A stretch of DNA of 61,805 bases, taken from Streptomyces sp. JJ66. Its GTDB lineage: Bacteria; Actinomycetota; Actinomycetes; Streptomycetales; Streptomycetaceae. A program made the translations under genes and the position numbers. Numbering within the stretch: position 1 is the first letter of the stretch; each line of letters begins with the position of its first letter. The notes beneath the pieces are model-generated. The model was not told the DNA's origin. It did no database searches and saw nothing but the letters and a program-made list of their open reading frames with translations. This document shows positions 7,986 through 17,475 of this stretch, piece after piece. The stretch covers positions 2,142-63,946 of the forward strand of contig NZ_JAEVFI010000020.1 in the NCBI RefSeq assembly GCF_019303495.1, read 5' to 3'.

Positions 7986-8777
7986 ATGGCGAGGATGAGC
8001 AGGACGAAGCTGAACCGGGCGGCGATGTGGGCCGCGGGCGGCACGGCCATCGCCGTGCTCGCCCTGACCGGCTACGCCGTTTTCGACGGTGGTGACGGCT
8101 CTGCCGCCCCGCCGGACGAGGCTGGCGGCAGCCCCTCCGCCGGGCCCTCTCCCGGGCCGAGCTACAGCACGCCGCAGGAGTGGACCGAGCCGGAGCGGTG
8201 GGCTGTTTTGCCCCGGGGGAAGGAGACGGACGGCAACGGTAACGAGGTCGGCTTCCCCCGCAGCACCGAGGGTGCGGTGGCGATGCTGGCCAGCGTCAAC
8301 ACCACCGTTGTGGAGGGTGACCGGACGCTTGTCGAGGAGCAGCTGGGCATCTACGACTCTTACCTGTCTGCGGCGCGCCGAAGCGAGGATTACGCCGAGC
8401 GGATCGAACTCCAGGCCCGGGAGCGGGAGAAGGATCTGCGCCGACGTATGGGCGCTGACGTGGACGGGCCGCTGCCCCAGGGGGCGTACCTGCGCAGCTA
8501 TGTGGTGGGGTTTCAGGTCGTTGAGGAGTCGCCGGGGGAGGTCAGCGGGTGGCTGCTGGGCCGCACCGTGGCCAGGGGCAACGAGCGGGCTCAGGAAAGT
8601 ACGACCTATACGCGTACCCTCATGGCTGCTGTGTGGGAGGGCGGGGATTGGAAGCTGTCGCTGGACGGGACGGCGCGCGCCGCGCAGCAGGCGAAGGGAG
8701 AGGAACCCGGGATTGCCGCTCCCGGCGATGCCGCGTTCAACGAGGCCGGGTGGACTGCGCTTCGGGAGGCGTCGTGA
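7986..8777 (+). CDS. Membrane-anchored VirB8/TcpC-like transfer protein
   Basis: The product has 263 residues. A basic N terminus leads to one membrane helix (MWAAGGTAIAVLALTGYAVF, about residues 14-33), then a Pro/Ser/Gly linker and an extracytoplasmic domain. Part of that domain (SYVVGFQVVEESPGEVSGWL, WEGGDWKLSL) has the look of NTF2-like folds found in VirB8 and TcpC. The stop overlaps the next gene start (GTGA). Its likely job is a structural link of the channel. Confidence 0.68.
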   Translation: MARMSRTKLNRAAMWAAGGTAIAVLALTGYAVFDGGDGSAAPPDEAGGSPSAGPSPGPSYSTPQEWTEPERWAVLPRGKETDGNGNEVGFPRSTEGAVAMLASVNTTVVEGDRTLVEEQLGIYDSYLSAARRSEDYAERIELQAREREKDLRRRMGADVDGPLPQGAYLRSYVVGFQVVEESPGEVSGWLLGRTVARGNERAQESTTYTRTLMAAVWEGGDWKLSLDGTARAAQQAKGEEPGIAAPGDAAFNEAGWTALREAS

Positions 8778-10276
8778 GGCGGCGTCTGCTGGCGCTGCTG
8801 TTTGGGCTCATGGCGGTGTTGTGCCTGGTGTCCGCGCCGCTCGCGGTTGCGGATGACGGCATCACCGGTGACGTGACCGAGTTTGCGTGCGAGGCCTCCG
8901 GTGCCGGTTGGCTTCTTGATGCTGTTGATGACCTCGACTTCGATATTGACTATTGCGAAGCTGTGGGCAAGGTCGCGCAGAAGAAGGTTGATGAGGCATG
9001 GGACGCGGTATGGGACTCGATCTTTGGTGATGTGATCCGCTCGGCTGAGGACGCGGTGACGTGGCTGCTGCGGAAAATGTTCACCGTGGCGCTGATCGGC
9101 CCGTCCTTGGACCTGGAGGCCACCGGGCTGTTCGGCGAGGACAGCCAGGTGTCTTTGGCGGGCATGCTGGTGTGGCTGGGCTGGGTTCTGGCCACGTTCG
9201 GGCTGATGTGGCAGCTGGGCAAGATGGCCCTGACCGGCCAGTTGAAGTACGCCGGGCAGGCGATGGTCGGCTGGGTGCAAAACGCGCTGCTGACCGGCAT
9301 CGGGCTGACGATCGTCGCGTCCCTGCTGGCCTTGGGGGACGCCTTTACCAACGGGCTGGTTGACGCCGTGTTCGGCACCGGCGGCCCGGCCTACGATCGG
9401 TTCATCACGGTGCTGATGCCTCCCTCGGTCGCCAACCCGATGCTCGTGCTGGGCATCGTCATCGCCTTGCTGCTGGTCGGCTTCATTCAGATGGTGCTGG
9501 TGTTCCTGCGCCAGTCAGCCATCCCGATCCAGTGCCTGCTGCTGCCGATCGCCGGCGCCGGACGCATGGGCGGGGAGGCGACGCGGCAGTGGGCTCCTCG
9601 GCTGATCACCTCCATTTTGGTGGTGATCGCCTACAAGCCGATCCTGGCGATCATCATCTGCACCGGCTTTGCCGAGTTCGGGCACTCCAGCACGCTGGCG
9701 GAGTGGCTGCGCGGCCTGGCCACGCTGGTCCTGGGCGTGCTGGCTCCGGGCCCGCTGACCCGGCTGTTCGCCCCGATCGGGGCGGAAGTGGGAGCGGGCA
9801 TGGGGGCTGGCGGGGCGCTGGGTGCGGCCGCCAGCGTCGGCTCCTACTTCGAGCGCCGCAGTAGCGAGACCACCGAGACCACCGAGTCCCGCGAGGACTC
9901 CTCGGAGATCACTGACGCGGTCAAGCACGCCCAGTACGTGGAGAAGACCATGGGCGGCTACAGCAAGAACGGCGACGGGGGCCACGGCGGCAGTGATGAT
10001 TCCGCCGGCGGTCGAGAAGCCGTGGCCCACGCCACCCGCACCTGGGCGGGCGCCAAGGTGCCCGCCCAGGGCCGTACCACCGACCCCGGCGTGGATGTGG
10101 GCGTGAGCGTGGGAGGTTCGGCCAAGTCGGGCACCGGCGCGGTGGGCGCGGGCACCGCGAGCGCGGGGGCCTCGACAGCTGCCGGTGCGGCCGGACTGGC
10201 GATCGAGGTACTCGACGGGGTCAACGACACCATGCAGAAAGGCTCGGATGAGTTGGGCAACGGGGGCAAACTGTGA
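8774..10276 (+). CDS. Polytopic VirB6/TrbL-like channel protein
   Basis: The product has 500 residues. It starts at GTG 8774 inside the previous stop and carries a signal peptide (LLALLFGLMAVLCLVSAPLA). Several membrane helices follow, for example SLAGMLVWLGWVLATFGLMW, GIGLTIVASLLALG and LVLGIVIALLLVGFIQMVLV. The last 130 residues are Gly/Ala/Ser/Thr rich and soluble. This plan, an exported N terminus, 5-7 helices and a long polar tail, is that of VirB6/TrbL-like channel subunits of actinobacterial T4SS. The stop overlaps the next start by four bases. Confidence 0.78.
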   Translation: MRRRLLALLFGLMAVLCLVSAPLAVADDGITGDVTEFACEASGAGWLLDAVDDLDFDIDYCEAVGKVAQKKVDEAWDAVWDSIFGDVIRSAEDAVTWLLRKMFTVALIGPSLDLEATGLFGEDSQVSLAGMLVWLGWVLATFGLMWQLGKMALTGQLKYAGQAMVGWVQNALLTGIGLTIVASLLALGDAFTNGLVDAVFGTGGPAYDRFITVLMPPSVANPMLVLGIVIALLLVGFIQMVLVFLRQSAIPIQCLLLPIAGAGRMGGEATRQWAPRLITSILVVIAYKPILAIIICTGFAEFGHSSTLAEWLRGLATLVLGVLAPGPLTRLFAPIGAEVGAGMGAGGALGAAASVGSYFERRSSETTETTESREDSSEITDAVKHAQYVEKTMGGYSKNGDGGHGGSDDSAGGREAVAHATRTWAGAKVPAQGRTTDPGVDVGVSVGGSAKSGTGAVGAGTASAGASTAAGAAGLAIEVLDGVNDTMQKGSDELGNGGKL

Positions 10277-11724
10277 GCACACATGAGGTGCCGGGCGCGC
10301 TGCGGGTGGACGGGTTCCGCACGCGCCGCGACTTCGGATTCGGCAACCTGTCCAAGGGCGGGACGATGCTCGCCGCCCTCGCCCTGGCGGCGGACGGCAT
10401 CATCGCTTCCACCGAGCCGCTGACCTTGGTGGTCACCTTGCCGCTGACGCTGGGGGTGATCGGGCTGGCGGCCGCGCGGCGGCACGGGATGTCAGCGATG
10501 TCGTACTACTGGGCGAAGTTCTCCTGGCGGCGGGCGACACGGTCGGAGGCGACCGCCTACCGGCGGGTGCTGCTGCCCCACCCATTTGCGCTGGACCTGC
10601 CGGGCGTGGGCGCGTCTTCGACGTTGATCAAGGCCCACGACCCGACCAGCGGCAAGACGGTCGGAGTCGTGCACGACCGGGCGACGGGCCGTATGACGGT
10701 CTCCACGCTGCTGGCTCCCGGCGGCAGTTTGATGGCCCCGACCAACGCGGTGCAGGGCAACATCCGCACCTGGGGCAGCGTGCTGGACGCCATGAGCACC
10801 GATGAGCAGATCAAGGGCGCATCGGTCACCATCCAGGTGACCCCTGGAGCCGGGGAAGCACTCGGGGATGACGTCAAGCGGCGCAAGCGGCCTGAGGCTC
10901 CAGCGCTGGCGCGGACCACCATCGACGAATTGGTGAGGACCACGCCGCACGCGACCGCGTCGGTGGCGCCGTGGATGAGCGTCACCGTCGATCCGGGCGC
11001 GGCCGCGAACCCGCCCAGCGACTTGCACGAGCAGGTCGCCGAGGCGCTGCGGGTGGTGGACTCGCTCGACCTGAGCGGCACCGGCACCGACATCTACCGC
11101 CGCGCCACCGACGTGGACGTGCGCCGCCTGGTGCGCTCCGCCTACGACCCTGACGCCTTCCACGCGCGCGATGAGGAGTTCGCCGAGCTGGGCTGGTCGG
11201 AGTGCGGGCCGCAGGCCGCCGATGACGGCTGGGAGGAGTACGCCCACGACGGGGGCGTGTCGTTCTCCTGGGTGCTGCGGGAGATGCCGCGCCGCCCCAT
11301 CCCCTACAGCGTGCTGCTGCCGCTGCTCAGCCCTGGCCGCTACCAGCGGCGCGTCACCCTGGCCTACCGGGTACTCGACCCGCACGAGGGAGAGGCGGTC
11401 TTGGAGCGCGAGATCAGCAACGCCGAGCAGCGCGCGCAGGCCACCGCGCAGGTGAAAGGCCGGGCCAAGTGGTCGCAGAAGGCCGACTACGCCCGGGCGG
11501 AGAAGGCCGCGGTGCAGGCCGCCAGTGGCGCGCAGGTCGTGGACTGGACGCTGATGGTGACCACCACCGCGCGCAGCACGGTCGAGTTGCCCGCCGCCCG
11601 CCAGGAGACCGAGCGCGCGGTGAAGGCCACCCGCGGTATCCGGATGCGGCCAGCTTTCGGGGCCCAGGCGGCCGTCTTCGCCGCCGGTCTGCCGCTGGGC
11701 TACAACCCGCTGGTGAAGGACTGA
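10273..11724 (+). CDS. SCO6880-family transfer protein
   Basis: The product has 483 residues. The N-terminal part has two membrane helices (GGTMLAALALAADGIIAST, LTLVVTLPLTLGVIGLAAA) as in PrgI/VirB3-like proteins. A large soluble region follows with RRVLLPHPFALDLPGVG and SVLLPLLSPGRYQRRVTLAY. I recognise the pattern as the SCO6880 family that sits next to VirB4-like ATPases in Streptomyces. GTG 10273 overlaps the upstream stop. Its expected place is the inner-membrane platform beside the ATPase. Confidence 0.82.
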   Translation: MSTHEVPGALRVDGFRTRRDFGFGNLSKGGTMLAALALAADGIIASTEPLTLVVTLPLTLGVIGLAAARRHGMSAMSYYWAKFSWRRATRSEATAYRRVLLPHPFALDLPGVGASSTLIKAHDPTSGKTVGVVHDRATGRMTVSTLLAPGGSLMAPTNAVQGNIRTWGSVLDAMSTDEQIKGASVTIQVTPGAGEALGDDVKRRKRPEAPALARTTIDELVRTTPHATASVAPWMSVTVDPGAAANPPSDLHEQVAEALRVVDSLDLSGTGTDIYRRATDVDVRRLVRSAYDPDAFHARDEEFAELGWSECGPQAADDGWEEYAHDGGVSFSWVLREMPRRPIPYSVLLPLLSPGRYQRRVTLAYRVLDPHEGEAVLEREISNAEQRAQATAQVKGRAKWSQKADYARAEKAAVQAASGAQVVDWTLMVTTTARSTVELPAARQETERAVKATRGIRMRPAFGAQAAVFAAGLPLGYNPLVKD

Positions 11725-11729
11725 GGCCG

Positions 11730-13250
11730 ATGGCGCGCAAACCCTCTCAGGTGACCACCCCACGGCGTATGGCGGTCCCCGGGGCCGTCGACAAGACCGC
11801 CGCGCGGGCCGAGAAGCAGGAGACGCAGCGGCGGCGGCGCACCTTCGCCGGACGGCTGGGCTGGGGCGGGCGGTTCAGCGGCCGAGCCCCGGCCGAGGAT
11901 TCCGGCACCGTCTACACCGGGCCGTCCAGCCAGGTCGGCGGCGTCTACCCCTTCTTGCTGGGGGCGGGACTGCCGCCCAGGGGAGTGCCGGTGGGCCGGG
12001 ACGTGCTCACTGGCGAGCTGGTGTGCATCGACCCCTCAGGCTGGACCGGGCGGCTGACCACCAACCCCGGCGTGTGGGTGATGTCGCAGCCGGGCGCGGG
12101 CAAGTCCGCCCTGGTCAAACGGGTGTGCCTGGTCTACTGCGCCTACGGCTACATGGTGTGTGTGCCCGGCGACGTCAAGGGAGAGTACAGCTCGCTGGTC
12201 AGCGAGCTGGGAGGCAGCGTGGTGCGCATCGGCGACGGCGCCGGGCGCATCAACCCGCTGGACTCCGGTCCGCTCAAGGGCCGCTCGCAAACCCTTCCCG
12301 CGGCCGAACGCGACGCACTGCTGGACGTCCTGACCGGCCGCCGCCTGGAGACCCTCGGCGCGCTGCTGTCCACCAAGAACGGCCTTGGACGGGCGCCGAA
12401 CGAGATCGAGCGCAGCGCGCTGAACACCGCCGTGCAGCTGGCCGCCGACGCACACCCGGGCGCCGACCCGATCATCCCCGACGTGATCACGGTGCTGCGG
12501 CAGGCCCCCGAACCGCTGCGGGCCAAGCTCGCCGCCGACGGCGACGCCTACAAAACCCTGACCCGCTCGGTCATCGCCGGGCTGGACAACCTGTGCGACG
12601 GGCCGCTCAAAGGGCTCTTTGACGGGCCGACGACCGCCCCGATGGACCTGGACGCCCCTGCGGTGTCGGTGGACATCTCCGGGCTGCGCGCCCGCGGAAA
12701 CGACGTCATCTCCGCCGGAATGATCGCCACCTGGGCGTATGCCTACTCCTCCATCGACAGCGCCCGCAGCATCGGCATGATGCGCCGCAAACTGGTCCTG
12801 CCCATGGACGAGATGTGGCGCGCTCTGCGCTCGGGCCCAGGCCTGGTGGACGCCATGGACGCGATCAGCCGCCTGAACCGCACCACCGACGACGTTACCG
12901 TCTACGTCACCCACTCCCTGCTGGACAGCGAGTCCCTGCCCACCGAGGAAGACCGCGCCAAAGCCCGCGGACTGATGGACCGCTGCGACACCTGGGTGAT
13001 CGGCGCCTCCACCTCCGAGGAACTGACTCGCGTCACCGGTAAGCGGGCCCTGACCGAGCAGGAACGGCTGATGATCCAGTCCTGGTCCTCAGCTACCAGC
13101 ACCGGCCTGGACACCAGCGACCAGGTGCACCCCGGGCGCGGCAAATACCTCATCAAAATCGGCACCCGGCCCGGCATCGCGGCCGCCACCGAGCTGACAA
13201 CCGTTGAGGCCAGGCTCTACCACACCGACCACAACACCGCGTCCGACTAA
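11730..13250 (+). CDS. VirB4-like conjugation ATPase
   Basis: The product has 506 residues and should power assembly or transport of the secretion channel. Walker A is SQPGAGKSALVKR (about residues 116-128) and Walker B is RKLVLPMDEMWRAL (about 353-366). The C-terminal part has the conserved ATPase pattern VTVYVTHSLLD and DTWVIGASTSEELTRVTGK. ATG 11730 follows the previous stop by five bases; the frame is open upstream only as a shadow. The chain is shorter than Gram-negative VirB4 because the N-terminal domain is reduced, as in other actinobacterial versions. Confidence 0.88.
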   Translation: MARKPSQVTTPRRMAVPGAVDKTAARAEKQETQRRRRTFAGRLGWGGRFSGRAPAEDSGTVYTGPSSQVGGVYPFLLGAGLPPRGVPVGRDVLTGELVCIDPSGWTGRLTTNPGVWVMSQPGAGKSALVKRVCLVYCAYGYMVCVPGDVKGEYSSLVSELGGSVVRIGDGAGRINPLDSGPLKGRSQTLPAAERDALLDVLTGRRLETLGALLSTKNGLGRAPNEIERSALNTAVQLAADAHPGADPIIPDVITVLRQAPEPLRAKLAADGDAYKTLTRSVIAGLDNLCDGPLKGLFDGPTTAPMDLDAPAVSVDISGLRARGNDVISAGMIATWAYAYSSIDSARSIGMMRRKLVLPMDEMWRALRSGPGLVDAMDAISRLNRTTDDVTVYVTHSLLDSESLPTEEDRAKARGLMDRCDTWVIGASTSEELTRVTGKRALTEQERLMIQSWSSATSTGLDTSDQVHPGRGKYLIKIGTRPGIAAATELTTVEARLYHTDHNTASD

Positions 13251-13286
13251 ACCGACCAGCAGACCACGAAGGGGGCTTCAGGGCTG

Positions 13287-15026
13287 ATGATGACGGAGAA
13301 TGACCGCCACTGGCTGGTCGGCGGCACCCTGGTGGGCGGGGCGGCGCTGCTGTCGGCCGCCACCTGGGCCGGGGCGGCTGCCGGCGCCGCCGTGACCGGC
13401 GCCGAGGCCGCGCCACCGTCCCCGCTGACCGTAGCGCGGATGGTGAGCGACTGGGACGCGGTGTGGGCGCAGTCGCCCACGGAGTCCCTGGCCGGTGCCA
13501 TCACCGCCAACGTCCTGGTGCTCGCTGCCGTGATCTGGGGCCTGCGCTGGGGCCTGCGCTGGTTCCGCAACCCCGCCAGCCTGGCTGGCTTGCACCAGGT
13601 GCGCGAGCTAACCCCCAAACCCGCGGCCCGCACCGCGACCCGGCTGCGGGCCTCCCTCAAGGACGTGGCACCCAAGGACGTGGCACCGGCCGACCGCGGT
13701 GTGCTGCTGGGGGACCACCTGCCCTCGAAAGTGGAGCTGCGCGGCTCGGACGAGGACACCTACGTGGCGATCATGGCCCCGCGCGCGGGCAAGTCCACCT
13801 CCCTGGCCATTCCGGTTGCCGAAGAGGCCCCGGGCAGCTTGCTGATGACGTCCAACAAGGCCGACGTCTACGCCGCGACCCTCGCCAGCCGCTCCCGCCT
13901 GGGACAGGCATGGATCTTGGACACCCAGGGCGTGGCCCAGGCCGAGCGGCAGATGTGGTGGGACATGATCGCCCAGGCGGACACCCTGGAGGGCGCTGAA
14001 CGCCTCGCCTCCCACTTCGTCACCCAGATCACCAGCGAGCAAGCCGACCCGTTTTGGTCCCAGGCCGCCGGGGACCTCCTGGTCGGTCTGTTCCGGGCCG
14101 CCTGGTGGGAGGGCGGCACCGTCCGCGACGTCATGAAGTGGCTGGCCGACCCGAAGGAGAAGGCGCCGCTGCGCGTGCTCTATGAGCGCGAACCCGTGCT
14201 CGCCGAGCAGGTGGACTCCTCCATCAACATCGCCGAGGAAACCCAGTCCGGCATCTACCAGAACGCGCGTACCGCCGTCAGCGCCCTGCGGGACGAGAAG
14301 GTGCTGGCGTGGGTCACCCCGGACCGGCGCCACCCGCGGTTCGACCCCGAACACTTCGCCACCAGCAAGGACACCCTGTACCTGCTGAGCAAGAAGGGCG
14401 GCCCGGCCAGCGCCGTCGTGGCCGCCCTCGCCGACGCGGTATTCACCGCCGGAGCCGAGGCCGGAGAGCGGCACGGCGGACGCCTTCCCGAGCCGATGCG
14501 CGCAGTCCTGGACGAGGCGGCGAACATCTGCCGGATCGCGGACCTGCCCGACCTCTACAGCCACCTCGGCAGCCGCGGCATCACCCCCTTCGTCATCCTC
14601 CAGTCCTACCGCCAGGGCGTGAAGGCGTGGGGCGAAGTGGGCATGGACGCGATGTGGAGCGCGGCCACCAAGAAACTGATCGGCGTTGGCCTGGACGATG
14701 CCAAGTTCGCGGGTGACGTCAGCACCCTGACCGGCGCGCACTACGTAGACCGCGGCTCCTACTCCAAGAGCAAGGAAGGCTACAGCCGCAGCGTCTCCGA
14801 GCAGCGCGAGCAGGTCCTCGATCCGGCCGAGATCCGCGCCATGAAGAAGGGCACGGCCCTGCTGCTGTCCACCGGCATGCCCGTCGCTCAGATCGCCCTG
14901 CGCCCCTGGTACGCGGAGAAGGTGATGGCCCACATCGGCCCCCAGATGCGCGACGAGGAGGCCGCCATCACCAAACGGGCCGTAGCGGCATACGAGGAAC
15001 GGAAGGCGGCCCGCCATGCCCGATGA
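13287..15026 (+). CDS. VirD4/TraG-like coupling protein
   Basis: The product has 579 residues and should hand the relaxase-DNA complex to the channel. Two N-terminal membrane helices (GGAALLSAATWAGAAAGAAV, ITANVLVLAAVIWGLRWGL) precede the ATPase domain. Walker A is MAPRAGKSTSLA (about residues 165-176), a Walker B-like strand is PMRAVLDEAANICRI, and the TraG-type sensor region is GITPFVILQSYRQG. It starts with ATGATG after AAGGGGG. Its end overlaps the next gene by eleven bases. Confidence 0.88.
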   Translation: MMTENDRHWLVGGTLVGGAALLSAATWAGAAAGAAVTGAEAAPPSPLTVARMVSDWDAVWAQSPTESLAGAITANVLVLAAVIWGLRWGLRWFRNPASLAGLHQVRELTPKPAARTATRLRASLKDVAPKDVAPADRGVLLGDHLPSKVELRGSDEDTYVAIMAPRAGKSTSLAIPVAEEAPGSLLMTSNKADVYAATLASRSRLGQAWILDTQGVAQAERQMWWDMIAQADTLEGAERLASHFVTQITSEQADPFWSQAAGDLLVGLFRAAWWEGGTVRDVMKWLADPKEKAPLRVLYEREPVLAEQVDSSINIAEETQSGIYQNARTAVSALRDEKVLAWVTPDRRHPRFDPEHFATSKDTLYLLSKKGGPASAVVAALADAVFTAGAEAGERHGGRLPEPMRAVLDEAANICRIADLPDLYSHLGSRGITPFVILQSYRQGVKAWGEVGMDAMWSAATKKLIGVGLDDAKFAGDVSTLTGAHYVDRGSYSKSKEGYSRSVSEQREQVLDPAEIRAMKKGTALLLSTGMPVAQIALRPWYAEKVMAHIGPQMRDEEAAITKRAVAAYEERKAARHAR

Positions 15027-15618
15027 GCCAGAGCTGAACGTGCCGATCGGCATGTTCGAGGACATAGAAGACCTCAAGACCCAGGTGGCGAGCCTGTCCG
15101 CCCTGGTAAAGACGCTCACGGCTAGCGAGGACGAGGACACCGAGCCCGCGGAACAATCCGCCGACGCGGGCGCTGCGGAGGAGACGGCCGGCACGGAGGC
15201 CACCCCCGACGAGGACGGCGACGACGAGGAGTGGCAGTACCCGCCGTTCATTCTGCTACTGGACCCGCCGGAGTACGACGACGAGCTGCGCGCCCTGATC
15301 GAGTGGGTGGAGGGGGTGCTGGTACCCGGCTACCTCGCGGAGCCGTCAGCCGATGCCCGGTGGTGCCACCTGTGGTGGGAGCACCCCGTCGCCATCGCCC
15401 GCCTCCACGCCGTGTGGCTCGCCTGGCAGGAGCTGACAGACCCGGCGTCCTGCGGGTACACCGGCCCCTCGGTGTGGCACCGCGACCACCTGGACCCCGC
15501 CATGCGGGAGCTGCGCGCGTCCACCGGACCGTTCGGTGGCTGCGTCAAGGGTGAGCATCAGATCGAGCACCGCATGCCCAGTTTGGTGCCCAGCGCCTGG
15601 ATGCACGCCGAGAACTGA
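15016..15618 (+). CDS. DUF4913-like protein, last gene of the transfer operon
   Basis: The product has 200 residues. The N-terminal half is acidic and probably disordered, with a short helix (DLKTQVASLSALVKTL). The C-terminal half has the Trp-rich pattern WCHLWWEHPVAIARLHAVWL followed by HRDHLDPAMRELR, which I know as the DUF4913 family beside VirD4-like genes in actinobacterial elements. Function is unknown. It overlaps the coupling-protein gene by eleven bases and ends the operon. Confidence 0.75.
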   Translation: MPDEPELNVPIGMFEDIEDLKTQVASLSALVKTLTASEDEDTEPAEQSADAGAAEETAGTEATPDEDGDDEEWQYPPFILLLDPPEYDDELRALIEWVEGVLVPGYLAEPSADARWCHLWWEHPVAIARLHAVWLAWQELTDPASCGYTGPSVWHRDHLDPAMRELRASTGPFGGCVKGEHQIEHRMPSLVPSAWMHAEN

Positions 15619-15938
15619 CGCAGCCCCACACCGTGGGCTTCCCCAGCCCGCGTCTCGCGGCGGCCGTTGCCTTGGTGGCCTCTTGACGCTGCCGGCGCCC
15701 TTCCATGTGTGGTCATACGGCTCGATGACCTGGTCCAACGGGGGTGAGGGCGTCGGCGGTGCACCGGGCGTGGGTGTGCAGGGAGCCGGTGTAGAGCTGC
15801 CCGGCCGGGCGTCGCAACCGAAGGGATGGGCCTGTGACGAGGGAACTGGGCAGGCAAGGAGGGAGAAGGGAGCCACGGCCTTCGGCTACGGCGGCGGCCT
15901 AGGGAGTCCCGTAGGCCGCCGCCGTTTTGGCACCAGGG
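15619..15938. other. Gap between convergent transfer and toxin operons
   Basis: The 320 bases hold no gene that I can support. Frames on both strands have poor codon use. The only structure is the hairpin at 15888-15925. Confidence 0.5.
15888..15925. terminator. Bidirectional terminator hairpin
   Basis: The arms ACGGCGGCGGCCTA (15888-15901) and TAGGCCGCCGCCGT (15912-15925) pair perfectly around a 10-base loop, with a TTTT run on the plus strand. It separates the plus-strand transfer operon from the minus-strand toxin gene. Confidence 0.8.
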
Positions 15939-16997
15939 CTACCTGCTGCGGCCACGTCCACTTTCGGGGCCATCCGGCCGGTACCGAGGCGGCTGGCGCG
16001 TGGAGCCGGTGTCGTGGGCGGGGCCGCGCCCAGGTTGGTCCGGCTTCCGGGAGGAGGTGGTACTCCGGAGCCGGGCGGCAGCGGAGGACGGCCGCGCCGC
16101 CGACGCAAGCCGCTGCGCGTCAGCGGGCCGCAGAATCGGGACCGCGCTCCGCTCGATCCGAGCCAGTCGCTGGGGCCACTCTAGGCCAAGTCCACGGCTG
16201 GCCTCACGCAGCCGCAGCTGGGTATCGACGAAACCCTTGCTCTCGGGTGCTGAAAGGGGACGGGTGCGCTCGGCCTCGACCCCGTCACGGCAGGCCGGCG
16301 GTGCGACCCACTGCCCGGTCTCGTCCAGGCTGTTGGCGTAGCGGGGCTTGTTCTCGCCGCGGCGGTAGACGCTTGCCAGGTCGGCAAGGGCGCCGCGGTC
16401 GACCCGGTCGGCCAGGTCGAGGATGCCCTCGAAGGACTCGTCGGCGTTGGCCTGGACAGTTAGACGGCCCTGGCCTCGATCGGCGAGCTGCTCGAAGTAC
16501 CGGTTCACGATCCCCTGGTCGCTCAGCGCCTTGGGCACTCCCATGAACAGCGCCTCGACGCGGGCACCGGACTGACGATAGGCCCGCATCTTGTCTTCCA
16601 CGGCCTGCGCGTTCTGGGACGTCTCCTGGATGATCGCGTGGAGTCCATGGGAGCGGACGTAGTCCTCGGCCTGTGCCATCCACGCCCGGCCGTCGGCTCG
16701 GGTGTAAGCGGCCATGAGGGTGTCGTCCTGCGCCATCAGGGCGTCGTAGGCGGGGTGGTAGGGCTTGTAGAGGTCGCTGTCGATGTCCACGAAGCCGCCA
16801 TGCTGGTTGAGCGTGGCGGCGACGACCTCGGTGACCCGGCTCTTGCCGGCACCGGGTTGGCCGATGAGGAACACCACGGTAGACGTCTCCTGCGGGGCGC
16901 ACCCTGCCAGCAGGTCGGGAACGATCCGTTCATGGAAGATGCGCTGGTTCTCTGTCTCCGGTAACCGGTGCCGCTGGACTTCAGCCGGGTCGATCAC
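15939..16997 (-). CDS. Zeta-toxin family kinase
   Basis: The product has 352 residues. The first 200 residues hold the zeta-toxin fold: Walker A GQPGAGKSRVTEVVA (about 46-60), VDIDSDLYKPYHPAYDAL for substrate contact, and the helical part IIQETSQNAQAVEDKMRAYR. Zeta enzymes phosphorylate UDP-N-acetylglucosamine or related sugar nucleotides. The last 80 residues are Arg/Pro/Ser rich and probably disordered. The stop codon of its small upstream partner (16994) overlaps the ATG by four bases, so the pair forms one toxin-antitoxin-like operon. It could also be a non-toxic zeta-like kinase. Confidence 0.85.
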   Translation of the reverse strand: MIDPAEVQRHRLPETENQRIFHERIVPDLLAGCAPQETSTVVFLIGQPGAGKSRVTEVVAATLNQHGGFVDIDSDLYKPYHPAYDALMAQDDTLMAAYTRADGRAWMAQAEDYVRSHGLHAIIQETSQNAQAVEDKMRAYRQSGARVEALFMGVPKALSDQGIVNRYFEQLADRGQGRLTVQANADESFEGILDLADRVDRGALADLASVYRRGENKPRYANSLDETGQWVAPPACRDGVEAERTRPLSAPESKGFVDTQLRLREASRGLGLEWPQRLARIERSAVPILRPADAQRLASAARPSSAAARLRSTTSSRKPDQPGRGPAHDTGSTRQPPRYRPDGPESGRGRSR

Positions 16998-17308
16998 GCG
17001 AGGCTTCCCCGTACTTCGCGGGCGAGCTGCGAGTAGCGCTGCCGGGCTGCGGCGATCTGCTCCCGGTCGCTGGAGCGCAGCTCCTCACGCTCCCGGGCGA
17101 GTCTTGCCTGAGCTGTACGTGCTTTCTGGACTGTCTGCCGGTCGAGCTCCGGCTTGGCCTCCTCTGCGGCGATCAGGGCGCTGTAGGCACCGACCGCGCC
17201 GTTCACCGCTTCGACCGCGGCCTCGTACGCGGCCGTCTCCTCGTTCGACCAGTGGTGCGGCTCCAGCGCGTGTGTGACGGAGACCCCGTTGCTGCCGGGC
17301 GTGGCCAT
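16994..17308 (-). CDS. Small helical partner of the zeta toxin, possible antitoxin
   Basis: The product has 104 residues. ATG 17308 is chosen because GGGGGAAG lies three bases upstream; an upstream in-frame start at 17338 lacks such a site. The chain is almost all helix (ETAAYEAAVEAVNGAVGAYS, ARTAQARLAREREELRSSDR). Position, size and 4-base overlap with the toxin fit an epsilon-type or unrelated antitoxin. I do not recognise the exact family. Confidence 0.65.
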   Translation of the reverse strand: MATPGSNGVSVTHALEPHHWSNEETAAYEAAVEAVNGAVGAYSALIAAEEAKPELDRQTVQKARTAQARLAREREELRSSDREQIAAARQRYSQLAREVRGSLA

Positions 17309-17475
17309 GACTTCCCCCTTCAGAACGATGCTGATCATTGCCGTAGACGGACGGTCCTTCGCGGGATACGCAGCCAGCCCGTCAGATGTGCAACCCTCCC
17401 GTGCGCGGCTGACTGCCCCCGTGGCGGTGGACCTGTGAGTCTACCGGGGCCACCAGCGCAGTGTCGTTCGTGTCC

